A stretch of DNA of 64,000 bases from Symbiodinium kawagutii (GCA_009767595.1 VSDK01013385.1:127359-191358); one strand, 5' to 3'; numbered from the stretch's first letter, positions 43,660-54,942 are shown. A program made the numbers and translations. The notes: generated by a model from the sequence alone, not told the origin.

Positions 43660-43863
43660 TCACATTTGCCGTTTCAACCATCGGATCGATCCAGGAACGT
43701 CAACGACCGCGCTCCACCGGCTGGGATCAAGGGCCACTTGAGTGGATTCGCAAAGGTTCACGAAATTCTCGTAGTTAGTCCACTTCATCTGCGCAGCGAA
43801 TCGGAAAGCTGGCGGCTTCAAATTCAGCAACCTGATGGTTTTACCAACCTTATGGGTGAACAA
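43660..43863 (-). CDS. Putative minus-strand exon
   Basis: Sixty-seven codons with convincing composition (PPAFRFAAQMKWTNYENFVN, then STQVALDPSRWSAVVDVPGS). No donor or acceptor can be fixed and no family is recognised. Confidence 0.33.
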   Translation of the reverse strand: MFTHKVGKTIRLLNLKPPAFRFAAQMKWTNYENFVNLCESTQVALDPSRWSAVVDVPGSIRWLKRQM

Positions 43864-45007
43864 GATCAGGCTATGACATAGCCGGATCAGCGCAGCTATT
43901 TCCAGCTTTAGCTCTAAGGAATATGGCCCTATGGCTTCATCAGTTGCTGACCTGCTGTGACTTGGTCCCCAAGATGTCCTAGTTGATGTACCGGAAATGA
44001 CCAGTACGCCTATGATAATCTTACTGTTGGACCACCCAGAAATGGGTCATAGCCAGCAATGTCGTTGCGAGGTTTTTATGTCAATGAACATAGTAAACGC
44101 CAAACAGTCAAATGGTATAAGTCTCTCTGGTTGGTGGCTTTTCACCAACTACCCTGTCCCTGTCAAGGTATTAGAACCTGCATTGAAACCTCCATCAGGT
44201 TCTGCGATCTTCAACCAACGAGTGAAGTGCCAACATCCAAAGCACAGGAGCACCGTATGGTGCTCCTAATGGCTGGTTGACCTTCAGGCACCCATGGGTA
44301 CCCCAGCTTGTGGACCCTGACACCTGCCGAGCTGAGCTTCATAAATTTGGACCCAGTGCCACTGATAACTTTCGCAACTGGAGGAAGTGAACCGACTCCT
44401 TGGCTCCAACCCTAAATTCATAATTCCATGCCGTTTTCCGTGCAACATCTGGATCTTGTTGTTAAGCCAGGTTGCATTCGTTGTCACCCAAATCAGCGTT
44501 CTTCTAGGGGTTGTGCACCACGTTTATCTTTTCCTTGTTCACACAGACCTTGTGCGCCACTGCTCAAACACACCCTGTCTACCTATAGCCCTTCTTCAAG
44601 CCTGCAGTCACTAATGTACCTTCTGCAGTTATACGCAAATTTGACGGCATTCATATACCGGCCTGTTGGAACTACTGGGGACGGACAGTCCAATTTATGC
44701 TGCTCACAAAGCAAATGTATAGAACTAAGAAAATCAAATATGAACAAAATATGCAACATGCATATGCAAGTATCTACCTATTTGACTCAAAATATGGTGA
44801 CAACCACAATGAAAAACATTTCCTCCTAATCATGCTCTATTATACAAATACATAACAAATATAGCTATTAGCCAATAGCTGGTAGAACAAAACATTGTTA
44901 AACGCAGCTACACCACAATAGAGGACCATTATTGCAGCTCTTGTAGTATCATCCTCATTACGTGTAGCTGTAGTTAACAAATAATACCATTAGTTACAGC
45001 TATCCTT

Positions 45008-45072
45008 GTATATATATATATATGTATATATTAAGAAATATATATTTATATAAATAAATATGAATATATAAA
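45008..45072. repeat. AT-rich microsatellite
   Basis: (TA)n and ATAAATAAAT units directly upstream of the polypyrimidine tract of the next exon candidate. Confidence 0.85.
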
Positions 45073-45117
45073 TATCTTTAATCATTAATCATCCATTCAC
45101 ATTACGGTTTTCTTCAG

Positions 45118-45212
45118 CTCTTGCTGGGCACAAGCACTTCCACAACCCGCACCTCGCAGGTACATTGCTCCGTGGAGTTCACGCAGATTTCGCAACTGGA
45201 GGCAGCAAAAAG
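45118..45212 (+). CDS. Putative internal exon with consensus splice sites
   Basis: A pyrimidine-rich tract ending TTTTCTTCAG precedes it, and AAG|GTGTGC follows. The 95-nt exon in one frame encodes LAGHKHFHNPHLAGTLLRGV then HADFATGGSKK. A second frame is also open. Family B elements start 70 bp downstream, in the presumed intron. Confidence 0.38.
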
Positions 45213-45280
45213 GTGTGCCCGGGTTGAGGGTTGGGTATCTTCCTATTGCTACCGCTTGGTAGATCCCGTGACATCATCCG

Positions 45281-45384
45281 CCGCTTGGTGCTGCTTAACC
45301 CCTATGAAAAATACGTGTTGATCAACCAATCATCCGTGAATCTTGGGGAAAATAAACAAATATCAAAACAACCATCAACTAGAA
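45281..45384. repeat. Diverged family B element, tandem with the next
   Basis: GCTTGGTGCTGCTTAACCCC, TATGAAAAATACGTG, then TTGGGGAAAATAAACAAATA and AACCATCAAC. It directly abuts the copy at 45385. Confidence 0.65.
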
Positions 45385-45483
45385 CTGGCTGGTGGTTTCA
45401 ACCCCTATGAAAAATATGAGTCAACCAACCCTTTGTTCACAATTACCAGGGAAAATAAACAAATATCAAAAACTACCAACCAG
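45385..45483. repeat. Family B MITE-like element
   Basis: CTGGCTGGTGGTTTCAACCCC at the left and AAACTACCAACCAG at the right, with internal GAGTCAACCAACC and AGGGAAAATAAACAAATATC. Confidence 0.85.
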
Positions 45484-45684
45484 AGAAGGCCATAGCCCCA
45501 TCCCCAACCAACGAGGTCACCATCCATCCCAGCCATTGATCCAAGGCACTTGGGGCCCTCCACCACGCTCCTGCCGTGCAACACGTCCTGCAGCCGCCCA
45601 GGTCGGAACCAGGTGATCGCGGGTGTTTCTCAAGCCAGGAACTGGGAAGCCCGAAGCTATGGTGGGTTTCTTACTATATATATA

Positions 45685-45788
45685 TGGTGGTTTCTCATAA
45701 TAAGGGTACACCCAAATCATCTAATACTAGTCATTTATAGGAATAAACCAGCCATTTATTGGGGGTTTCCTATTTAGAGAAACTACCA
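45685..45788. repeat. Family A MITE-like element with 6-bp flanking duplication
   Basis: TGGTTTCTCATAATAAGGG at the left and TTTAGAGAAACTACC at the right. ATATGG occurs immediately at both ends, a likely target-site duplication. Confidence 0.8.
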
Positions 45789-46730
45789 TATGGTTGATGG
45801 TTAGGATGATCACTGGGCGGGCGCCTGTGACTTGAGAAATCGCAATGTGAGACCTTCTGGTGGATGAACATGGCCGAAAATCGTCAGCTCATCAATTTTT
45901 CGCGGCTGGTGCGATGACCTTTCTGAGTAGGGGCTGGCCCAACCAGTGACGACCGGCAAGTCCAGCTGCACAATTGATGATTCTTCAGGTGGTGGCTGGT
46001 CACTATCCCATGCAAGTTCTTGCCTAGACTTTGACGATAATTGCCAACCAGAATCACTAGCGCTATACTGAACCATGATTGGTCGTAGCAACGCTTGATG
46101 GCTCATATGGTTCAGTATATCAAGTCGTGTTGGCTATTACCCGCTACCAACCTTGACATTGTCGGAACCCGTCATTTTATCCGTCAACAGTATAGGATTG
46201 CTACACCTGCCACTGAAACACGCACCCTTGCTTCGTGCTGGCATGGAATTGGTGGACTCAAGTTCAGCACACCGCCCTCTCCATTGGGAACCCCCTAAAG
46301 CAGAGGTGTCCAAGACCATCGGTATCATCTCTTGAGATTGTTGGGGGCGCGGGTCAAGACATTGAATTGATGGTTGTTGGTGGCTATTCGACGTTTTAAA
46401 GCTTTGTTTAAAAACAAATCGAAAAATAAAAAGGTTTCAAAGCTTGTGTTTTTTTGTTGCGTGCTAGAACGATTCCCAGATGGTTTCAGGCTACGGCGGT
46501 TGATCCGTTCAACCATTAATGGTGTGTTTGTCCGGTAACAAACAATGAATTGTTGGGTACGTATTCGAGCCGGAACTCTACAATCCTCTACGTATGATTT
46601 GCGTCTTTGATTTTGGCCTATTGTTATCCGTCAATCGCCAACGAACTGCAAACAACATCATAATTAACCATTATTAAACACTATTAACCATTCCTAACCA
46701 TTATTCACCACTATTATCCATTACTATCCA

Positions 46731-46928
46731 TTATCGACTATTATCAATGGTGGCCAAGGCAGACTGCGGTACGGGAGGTCCATCCTTCCCAAGGATCTGT
46801 GCAAACTGCTTCTCGAACTGGATGCATGACAATGGTTGCGACTGAGCAGGCGCCGGGAACTTGGATTCCGTCGCGCCACCGGGGGTTGTTGATACGCTTG
46901 GGATAACCCGTGGCAGTTGATATCCCAA
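46731..46928 (-). CDS. Putative minus-strand exon
   Basis: About 65 codons with strong protein-like content (STTPGGATESKFPAPAQSQP, then FEKQFAQILGKDGPPVPQ) ending in a stop at 46731. The sequence suggests a linker plus a short helix. No family is recognised. It could be the last exon of a minus-strand gene. Confidence 0.38.
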   Translation of the reverse strand: MGYQLPRVIPSVSTTPGGATESKFPAPAQSQPLSCIQFEKQFAQILGKDGPPVPQSALATIDNSR

Positions 46929-47803
46929 TATATCCCAATGATAAGTAAAACCTTATGATCCCAATAGTAATGGTATCCTCATGGTAGTTCATTCTTGTTG
47001 ATATCATCTCATGACCTACTCTTGTCCCATGATAAGTAAAACCCACAATCTATAGCAGCAAATACCTCTAGCTTTTGGTTGCGCTGGTGGCATGAGCTCC
47101 TCATTCATCGGCGCTCCCAACCATCTGCATAAAGATGCTCGTTTTTAGAAGGAACACAGCAAGTTTTGGACAGACCCTTGTGAATCACCTCACTTCCAGG
47201 TCTTTCCGGTTTGACTGATCCCCTTTCTGGCTCCAGCTTGTCAGGCACTGAAAGCGACATGTACACATGCTAGATTATGTTGTGCATAAGTAGCAACACA
47301 TAATAACACATCGGTTGTTGGATTCTGGCAAAAATTGGCAAGCCAAAAACAGCCTTTTAGCGGAAATCATTTCCCCCTTGCAGCAGGCTATGGCCCTGCT
47401 TGTGCCATCAGTCCGTGGCTCTGTTCGCAAACAGTATTTGAGAATCATCACCGAAAAAATATGATACTAATAATTACACATGTTTACAAGTATTGACATT
47501 TGTAATTTTTTTCGCATATTGGCGTTTAAAACACATACAGTATATAAATAGATTGATACAATAATATGTTGTGATAAATGTTTGTCAGTATCTCAATTGA
47601 TGACAATCATAAGCCGCCAATCATGTTGTTGACGGTGCCGCGAACCAGTGTACAAAAGATACTATCTTGACATTCATGTTCAAGTCGCTGCACTTTTGCA
47701 ATCAGCTCGGTCGAGTTCTTCAAAGGGCACTTGCGGAGAATTAGAAAAGACGAAAAGAAATCTGTGGCGGCCTTTCAAACACCGTCATGACCTGGGACCT
47801 GAA

Positions 47804-48548
47804 TTATTGATCGTCGTCAGCCTCGTTCTCCTCGGGTTGGAGACCGCGGAGAACCTCATCAAGGTAACCATCGGCCTCGTTCTCTCCTTTCTAGACGTCC
47901 GAAAGAAGTGAATGTGCAGCAGTGCTGTGGTCGACGAGGAAAAGAAGAAGCTCGTGTAGGATTGAACCCACTTTCGGGACAAAGTCCGCGTTGACGGTCG
48001 AGAGAATCGGCCGGGATTGACACGACACCAATCTGACCGAAGGGTCTCGCAACGGACACGTATTGCCAGCCCGAAGAACTGGATGAACATTTGACCAAAC
48101 GTGAGACTTCATCACACAATGCCGGGCGCGCGACAAGTTCAGGACAAACGCGAATGCACAAATTGACTGCAAGGACATATGAGGTCGTATCCGCGTATTG
48201 CAAGATGCGTTCGAGCTGCAGCTCCCCAAGAGCTTTCATTCGAGAGCCACCGTCCGCGTGCGGCATGTGAACCAGAGACACGTCCATGAATGCCACATCT
48301 ACCTGAGCCTGGCGCAGAGCACAAGGGGAAGCTTGCCAGAAGATACGTTGCTGCTCTGGGTCCATCACGTCCTGGGTTGCCCAGCTGCCACTGCCTGATT
48401 TCCACGCGCCCTCTTCGAAATGTAGGGGGTGTAGACCGATGTAGATGGTCTCGGTTGAATCCTTGAGACTTCCATTGACAGTTGTCGCTAGCACAGCTTG
48501 CGTGAGCTGGAAGGGAACGTCCATGAACAATTCAACGTGCTCCTCCAT
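47804..48548 (-). pseudogene. Broken protein-coding gene or large exon, unknown family
   Basis: From ATG at 48546-48548 the frame reads a convincing protein for about 160 residues: FMDVPFQLTQAVLATTVNGS, then IFWQASPCALRQAQVDVAFM and ILQYADTTSYVLAVNLCIRV. Near 48070-48010 the coding signal shifts to another frame, which reads VNADFVPKVGSILHELLLFL, then meets a TAG at 47892-47894 and continues in the same frame as an acidic tail (NEADGYLDEVLRGLQPEENE, then ADDDQ) to TAA at 47804-47806. One frameshift plus one in-frame stop indicates decay, although introns could explain the shift. The length and lack of introns suggest a retrocopy. Function not recognised. Confidence 0.5.
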
Positions 48549-48559
48549 CGCCAAGAAGC

Positions 48560-49120
48560 CAGCATACGTTCTCAGTAAGATTCACAAGTCGACAAATCAG
48601 ATGTTGGATGCAACGGACTGATGATGCGGTGCTACAGGGGATATTTTCCTGGAATGTTGACTCCGTTTTGTGGGTGAGTTGACTCCGTTTTGGGGGTGAT
48701 TTTTGGCCGACCCGACCCCTATCATCTGCACGTATACCCATCGATAAGCATCAATGAATCATATGAGCGTTGTCACAGGTAGCCTACTCCTTTATAGCCA
48801 TCAGTACCATACATTTTTGGAATATGACTCATTGTCAACCAACAGTACCATTGTAAAAATTGTATACGATCCATCAGTTCAACCAATCATGGTGCTTTCC
48901 ATATGTTTCCATACAAAAAAAACAACCATAGCATTTCACCCAGCTGCGGGTTGCGTTGTGGGTCCAGCTGTGGCGGAAAGGGCACCTGTGCCGGCGGCTT
49001 CAGGCAATGGTTCAAGGCAGCTGCGCCCGGAGCTTCATAGTTGGAGCCCTGACCACGACGAAAAACCGCCGTGGCAGGGCCGTTGAAGGACCGTTGGTTG
49101 AGGGATGGGTTCGTAGTAGG
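48560..49120. other. No firm gene; weak frames
   Basis: Frames on plus (48754-49086, 48956-49156) and minus (48887-49138) overlap in a GC-richer part near 48940-49100. Strand cannot be chosen. Confidence 0.3.
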
Positions 49121-49121
49121 T

Positions 49122-49235
49122 ACAAGGTGGGCCCCCAACCACTTATAAGTTGGTGATAACCCCTATAACTTGTAGTTAACGATACTTAGACGGGTTATAA
49201 ACCAACTTATAAGTAGTTGCGGGCCCACCTTGTAA
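49122..49235. repeat. 114-bp long-hairpin MITE-like element
   Basis: The left arm 49122-49163 (TACAAGGTGGGCCCCCAACC...) and the right arm 49193-49235, when reverse-complemented (TACAAGGTGGGCCCGCAACT...), match over about 42 bp with few differences. A spacer of about 29 bp separates them. Both arms contain ACTTATAAGTTGGT. This differs from families A, B and C. Confidence 0.85.
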
Positions 49236-49299
49236 ATGTAGGTAGGAGTAGGAGGCTACTATAGTGCTTCGTAGTGGTTGGTTTAGTGATTAGGCCAAT

Positions 49300-50140
49300 A
49301 GTGAATAGTAGTGGTAATGATGGTGAATGATGCTTGGAAATGATGGTTTCATGGTGGTTGTTTGGCGGTATCAAACCTACTGGCTCATGGGAATATCGCC
49401 GTCTAAGAATGGTTTGATGATCGTTGGCTGATGGTTTAATGCGAACGGGTCACGATGGTTATGATGGTTGGCAATGACGCTTAATAATGTTTAAATGATG
49501 GTTCATAATAGTTGGCCAATGATTATTATGATGAATGGTGGTTGGTAGCAATGGTTAAGGGTTAGTTCATGACAATCACTGGATCATACTTGTTTAGCGG
49601 TGCTCCACTATATTTCCCAATAGTGGTTGATCATATTCAACAATGGTCGAAGTCATGGTGAATGCTAGTGAATGGAGGATACGTGATCATGCTTGTACGA
49701 ACATACTATTATTAATCAATATCCAACCAATTAGAATGGTTGGTGCTTTCAACCCCTTTCAACAATATCAGCCATTCATTTTTACCAAACATGGGGGAAG
49801 ACAAAGAATGCCAATGAAACCACAAACTAGTAGTAGATTCACCGTCGTTGTTGATCCCCCATGATTAACCAGTGTTGGCCAGTCCAAAAACCGCTGTTAA
49901 GTCCACATAACAGATCATTGTCAACAAATTATCATCTTTATTGTTGATCTCTATGAACCTGAATCATCATCACTACCATATACCATCATTAACGATTAGT
50001 AACCATCATATACCATCATTAGTCATCATTGAGCATCAAAAATCGAGTCAAAAAGCATCATTAAAAGCATCATTAAAAGCAATCATTGACCATCATTAAG
50101 CATCAAAAACCATCATGAAAAACCATCAAAAACCATCATT
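49300..50140. other. Simple ATGGTT/CATCATT-rich DNA
   Basis: Degenerate ATGGTTGG and, from about 49970, ACCATCATTAA and AAAAGCATCATT repeats. A family B copy lies within. Confidence 0.5.
49736..49830. repeat. Family B element (diverged)
   Basis: ATGGTTGGTGCTTTCAACCCC at the left and GAAACCACAAACTAG at the right. Confidence 0.65.
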
Positions 50141-50145
50141 AAGCC

Positions 50146-50300
50146 TCAAAAATCGTCATTGAATCGCCAATCATCTGGGGACAATGACAGGAACTGCCTG
50201 GCGCGCCTGACACCCGCTGGACTGACCAGGCAGCTGCCGGGTGGCGTTGAGGCCCGCCTAGCAGCAGCAACCAGATGAAGGTGCCGGGATGTACCAACTA
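50146..50300 (-). CDS. Weak minus-strand exon candidate
   Basis: GC-rich island read as HLVAAARRASTPPGSCLVSP then GVRRARQFLSLSPDDWR-type sequence. It abuts the hairpin at 50306. Unknown. Confidence 0.27.
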
Positions 50301-50305
50301 CATGG

Positions 50306-50389
50306 TTACCCTCTGGCAAACTAACCTGGCAATGGAAATTCACCATAATTGTTGATTTTCAATTGCCAGGTTAGTTTACCAAAGGGTAA
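50306..50389. repeat. Inverted repeat of about 84 bp
   Basis: TTACCCTCTGGCAAACTAAC on the left is mirrored by GTTAGTTTACCAAAGGGTAA on the right. The arms of about 35 bp share the central CTAACCTGGCAAT. It is a second hairpin element type, distinct from that at 49122. Confidence 0.8.
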
Positions 50390-50399
50390 TGATGATGAC

Positions 50400-51720
50400 T
50401 ACACGGTGAATAGCTGATAATAAGCCAGCCTACTAATAAAGGCCATCATTATCAACCATAGTAGCTGATAATAGGGATAACCAAACTACTATCACTACAT
50501 GGCTAATAGCTGCTACATGGGTTAGGATGGTCCATAGAGGCCAGCCTAGTAGCTGATAATAGGGATAATTAACTATGGACCATTTCAACTAACAGGGATA
50601 TGAACCTAGCAGCTGATGGTCGATAATAGCCAACCTTAGGTTAATCATGATACAATGGTTGGTGGATGGTTGAAATTCTTAATCACGGGCTTAGCAATTG
50701 TTGACAATGATTGGTGGATGGTTACTACTACCATCAATGATTAGCAGTTTGCATGGAAAATTGGCCGTCCAATCCGCACTGGAAAACGGTAGAAACTCGC
50801 GAATGTGTACGGTACTTGGTACGCGAGGTATCTACATGCAATGGTTCTGATCCAGCCCACACCTCACAAATTCAGTAATTAAGATAGGCGCAGGCTTAGG
50901 TCAGTCCCGAATTTCTATTGGATGACCAGGTATGAAAACCTAGGCTGGAACCAGGTGTGATCCTGGGTGGTTTCAGCCAATCCAAAGTTGAGCCATTCCA
51001 AGCAGCGCATTTCTCTCATGAACAACTTCGAAACCGCCGACCACCTATACCATACCATGACCCTACTATAAATGATTGCTGAGTATTCCCAATGGTGGAC
51101 AATTTTTCTTGGCTGTATCATATCCCTGTACAGATGGATTTTGTTGATTGTATCATGTCATATCGCATTCTTGCTGGATGTTGCATCCCTATCATTGTTG
51201 CTTGAGCACCAAGGGCCCTAAACGTGAACGCGGCCTGTGCCAGCAAGGTCAGCACACCTGGCCGGTTTCTGGACCAGCTCGTGGGCACAACTTTCAGACA
51301 AAAAATCCAGAACTAAACGAATTGGACAGTAGAATGGCTGGTGTATTTTCACATATCTGAAAACATTTGCAATTAATCATTTTTACATATGATAGAATGA
51401 TTTTTCACATATATATAATAGAATGGTTGGCTTTTTAGATATGTAAAAAAAACATTCTGTGGCTAAGTGCAGTTGATGATGGTAAAAGGTTACCAAAGCT
51501 GAACGATGCTTCAAGCAATAGGGAAGAACCACTAGTAGTCGACAAAATGGCTACCAATGGTAAACAATCATGGTTGATAGTGACTACTTATTTGTTTCAT
51601 ACAATTGCCTCAAACCAAACAGAATAATGGTCAAGAACCAAGAACGATAGTGTCCGATAAGCAATGATCATGATTGATGGATAAGCTCACTCAGCGGGCA
51701 ATTGTGGTTGATGGTAATGG
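50400..51720. other. No firm gene
   Basis: Weak plus-strand frame 51148-51360 (STKGPKRERGLCQQGQHTWP) with an equally plausible antisense reading. Otherwise simple AT-rich DNA. Confidence 0.35.
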
Positions 51721-51723
51721 TTG

Positions 51724-51813
51724 ACTGGCTGGCGGTTTCAACCATTTGATAAATACTAGTCAGTCAACCAACCCTCCGAACTAGTGGGGAAAATGATAGA
51801 AACCACCAATCAG
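51724..51813. repeat. Family B MITE-like element
   Basis: CTGGCTGGCGGTTTCAACCA at the left and GAAACCACCAATCAG at the right, with CAGTCAACCAACC inside. Confidence 0.8.
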
Positions 51814-51937
51814 TATTGATCCAGCACTGGTTGTGCATCCAAAAAACACGTCAATCATAGAGACTCCATGTGTCATATATCACGGTATGTTTACCTACAT
51901 CTGGGTCATTTTATATGAATGCAGGTAAATACGCCAT

Positions 51938-52061
51938 ACATAGAGCATCTGGGTCTTCGTTGGTGGGCCACTGGTCCATCTTTAAGCAAGACTTCAAGTC
52001 GCGTAGCAAGGCGTTCCTCTCTGAGCCAGTTGGACCATCCCCTGCGACCACAGGTTCTCCC
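51938..52061 (-). CDS. Putative minus-strand exon
   Basis: After TAACAG|G the frame reads GEPVVAGDGPTGSERNALLR then DLKSCLKMDQWPTNEDPDA, hydrophilic and protein-like. The plus strand also has an open frame (51870-52073). The downstream limit is approximate. Confidence 0.33.
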
Positions 52062-52491
52062 CTGTTACCATAGTAGCCACTATTCGTGCTTTCGTGCTTA
52101 CAAATCACGAGTATCCCAGGATTAGCAAGTTATTTATGGCGATGTATTACTGCTCAAGAATCAAGAAACTTCGCTAGGGGAGATCCGAGGCGTCTCTTCA
52201 TCACAGCAATCCCAACGGTAAATCATGAGTAGCAAAGGTGGAGTACAGGGCTTGACAAATAAACCAACAAACATGGCAATTTTTGGTCACTCTCACAGCC
52301 ATGGCTTTGCTTTAAGGGGATATACAACAGGTTACAGGACAATGCTTCTCGGTCAACCAACAATAATGGCTACGATTAAGATTAACAGAATTGAGTTATT
52401 GTTAACTGTTAACTTTCTTGGTGATGAGACAATCATTAGAATTACTTCAACGATCCCACTATGATCACTGCTCGGCGGTCGCGCGTTCCCA

Positions 52492-52674
52492 TCAACCAGC
52501 AAAGGCACCGGTGTCAATGATGCATCTCAGGGGGTTACGTCCATAGTCACCCAACCAAGATGAGATTCTCGGCTCAGAATGACCAGCCCAACCTTGTCGC
52601 CCGGCAGCGTCCACCAAATGCGTCACTGGAATGGCAAAGAAGATGTTCTGGCGATCAGGATCTAGGAATGAAAA
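52492..52674 (-). CDS. Putative minus-strand exon, 60 codons
   Basis: Follows CCATATTCCAG, a good acceptor. It reads FLDPDRQNIFFAIPVTHLVD, then AAGRQGWAGHSEPRISSWLG and CIIDTGAFAG, to a TGA. The composition is excellent. An internal CCG|GTGCCT near the 3' end could be the real donor. No family is recognised. Confidence 0.42.
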   Translation of the reverse strand, partial: FSFLDPDRQNIFFAIPVTHLVDAAGRQGWAGHSEPRISSWLGDYGRNPLRCIIDTGAFAG

Positions 52675-52820
52675 CTGGAATATGGTTGGATGGTTGTCAG
52701 GGACTTGTAGCTATGTGTAGATGTGCATGTAGTGAATCTCTAGATAGATATACAATTACATGTCATATACATTTCATGGTTAAATGCACTATGTAAATTA
52801 ACGTGAAATCATCATGCTTC

Positions 52821-52944
52821 TATGGCAGTGGGTCAAAACCCTGTACCCCTGGTTCCCCCATCATTAACCATTGTTTCCCTTAATCATTCTTGTTGGTAAA
52901 TCCTCCATTAGTTGGTTGGTTAACTGCTTGACCCATAGCCATAT
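52821..52944. repeat. Family C MITE-like element
   Basis: TGGCAGTGGGTCAAAACCC at the left and CTTGACCCATAGCCATA at the right, with internal TACCCCTGGTTCCCCCATC and TTAGTTGGTTGGTTAACTG. Confidence 0.85.
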
Positions 52945-53048
52945 ACTTTTCCATCCATATCCATCCACCCCGTAGCCCGTGAAGTGTCTTGATTCACATG
53001 CCAGGCATGGGCATTGCATAACCAAAAGGTGGTGCCATGCCACAGACA

Positions 53049-53175
53049 TGTGGCGAGTTGGGTCAAGCAGTTAACCCACCAACTAATGGGGGATAACCAC
53101 CAACCAATAAGAAGGGAAACAATGGTTAATAGTGGGGGAACCAGGGGGACTAAGGGTTTTGACCCACAAACATGT
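53049..53175. repeat. Family C MITE-like element, opposite orientation
   Basis: Contains TTGGGTCAAGCAGTTAACCC and, at the other end, AAGGGTTTTGACCCACA. It is the reverse complement of the C consensus and lies about 105 bp from the preceding C copy in inverted orientation. Confidence 0.8.
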
Positions 53176-53417
53176 CACAGTGTTCGTCAACACATTTACT
53201 AACAGTCCTTAGTCGCTTGAGCCACATCCAATTGATCATCCAAACCTCTTGTAGGGAAAACATCTTGATGGTCAGTAGCTAAAGTCTGACACACATGGAG
53301 TCATATCAGTCCATACCTTCCTTACCCAACATGATTTGCTGGTCCTCACGATGGATTGCTCACACGCATCCAGCAATCACTACGAAGCTCGCCGTTGGGG
53401 GTCAGGCGGTTCATCGG

Positions 53418-53693
53418 CTAAGCGACCATGGATTGCCGGTAGAGGTACCTGTTGTCGCAACTTATACTCCCCAAAGCTTGCCCTAGTGGCCTAGCCATGG
53501 AGCCCCACCCTAGAGCGACCAACAGCAATGGCAAATCATCAGGGTGCACCCCCAGACTGCGCTGCAGGGCCTGATTCTTGTTGGCATCTAAAGCTTTTTG
53601 AACGCCCCAGGCCAAATTCTGGTTCCTGAGGGCGTGGCAGCTTTCAATCGTGGTGGTTCTGAGCCTATTGCCACATGGCGACCGAACATCCAA
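53418..53693 (-). CDS. Putative minus-strand exon
   Basis: Ninety-odd codons. The best part reads NLAWGVQKALDANKNQALQR, then HPDDLPLLLVALGWGSMARP, an alpha-helical soluble protein. Ends are not fixed: the 3' 20 codons look non-coding, so a donor is expected near 53465. Unknown family. Confidence 0.42.
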   Translation of the reverse strand: MDVRSPCGNRLRTTTIESCHALRNQNLAWGVQKALDANKNQALQRSLGVHPDDLPLLLVALGWGSMARPLGQALGSISCDNRYLYRQSMVA

Positions 53694-53991
53694 GAGTATT
53701 GGCGATGGCTATGAACGACAGTCATCGTGGTGATCCACGAAGCTTAGTCAATCACGCAAATGATTACCAACACAATCACAGGGATATCACATCCTATAAC
53801 ATACAGTATCTTTTGCAAGCGTGTTCATGCGCACATCTGCTTAACATTCATTGACTCATACGCAGCTTTTCTGACGTGTCCCAGTCAGAATTGCTGGTCA
53901 AAAATGGTTCTTTGATGGAAACTTGATTATCTATTGATGGTTATCACGATTGTATTGACAGAGTCTGAAAGGGAATGTCTTGTGTTACAAC

Positions 53992-54116
53992 TGGTGATTT
54001 CTTAAAATGGGGGTACCCCCAAATCATGCACTAGTATATGACCATTTATAAGTAATTTATAGTCATAAACCAACCATTTTGGGTTCCCATGGGTTCCCTA
54101 TTTTGAGAAAGCACCA
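53992..54116. repeat. Family A MITE-like element
   Basis: GTGATTTCTTAAAATGGGGGT at the left and CCCTATTTTGAGAAAGCACC at the right. The ATTTATAGTCATAAACCAACC core is present. Confidence 0.8.
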
Positions 54117-54296
54117 CATGTTTGTCCGTTTCGGATGGGAAATACTCTGAGTTGAGCCGCCACAGGGCATCTGTAGGGCCATCTGTATGCATATGCAAAG
54201 ATCATATAGATCTGTGCACAAATTCACTCAAGTTGAACCAGGAGCTTTCCAAATCAGAAGCCAAACACATGCATTTATATATCATGTATTGACACA

Positions 54297-54378
54297 CCCA
54301 AGTGCACATATGTAAATATATATCATTTATATCTATCTATCTATCTATATATATGTATACATACATACACATATATCC
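54297..54378. repeat. TATC / TA / CATA microsatellite
   Basis: ATCTATCTATCTATC followed by ATATATG and ACATACATAC units. Confidence 0.85.
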
Positions 54379-54687
54379 ATTTATGTACAGCTTTGATTGA
54401 TATGAATCATATGAATGATATGTGACCAACTGGAAACATCGCCTGCCCTTGGTAATGACCATCCTGGTCTAGAATACAAGAGCTACCAAACAACCGCAGT
54501 CACTGCAGTTCAAACGGATCTGTGAAGCGTTTCCCATGACTGGCAACATTTTTTAAAAAAGGTTTGTGAAGTTTGTCATCGTTGGCTTCTTCATAGGTAA
54601 GCCTCTGTTCATAGCATTCTTTTCCATGCTTGCTATCCAGTTGAGGATGACAATGAACTACAATGGATCAACAACATGGTCACTTGA

Positions 54688-54942
54688 TCACTGATCACTT
54701 GGAGTTTCACAAAAAATGTGACCATCTCCAACCTGAAAATAAGCTGGTTGCCAGCAGCCCAGGGTTCTTACGCTTGCAGTGGCAGCCACACAAAATCCAG
54801 GGCAAACCTTCTGAAAGACCCATTCTTTCGGGCCGCCTGCCCTGCAGGTTACGTTCGCTGCTGAGAGGAAGGCCCTGGCACAGAATTGGTTGATGGGAAA
54901 ATCGACTTTGCACAGCCTAGTCTCACCATCAAAAATCAGCAC
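54688..54942 (-). CDS. Putative minus-strand exon, cysteine-rich
   Basis: Eighty-four codons with convincing content and six or more cysteines (VDFPINQFCARAFLSAANVT, then EWVFQKVCPGFCVAATASVR, then LGCWQPAYFQ). Cys spacing could suit an extracellular domain, but no family is matched. The last 14 codons may be intronic. Confidence 0.42.
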   Translation of the reverse strand: MLIFDGETRLCKVDFPINQFCARAFLSAANVTCRAGGPKEWVFQKVCPGFCVAATASVRTLGCWQPAYFQVGDGHIFCETPSDQ

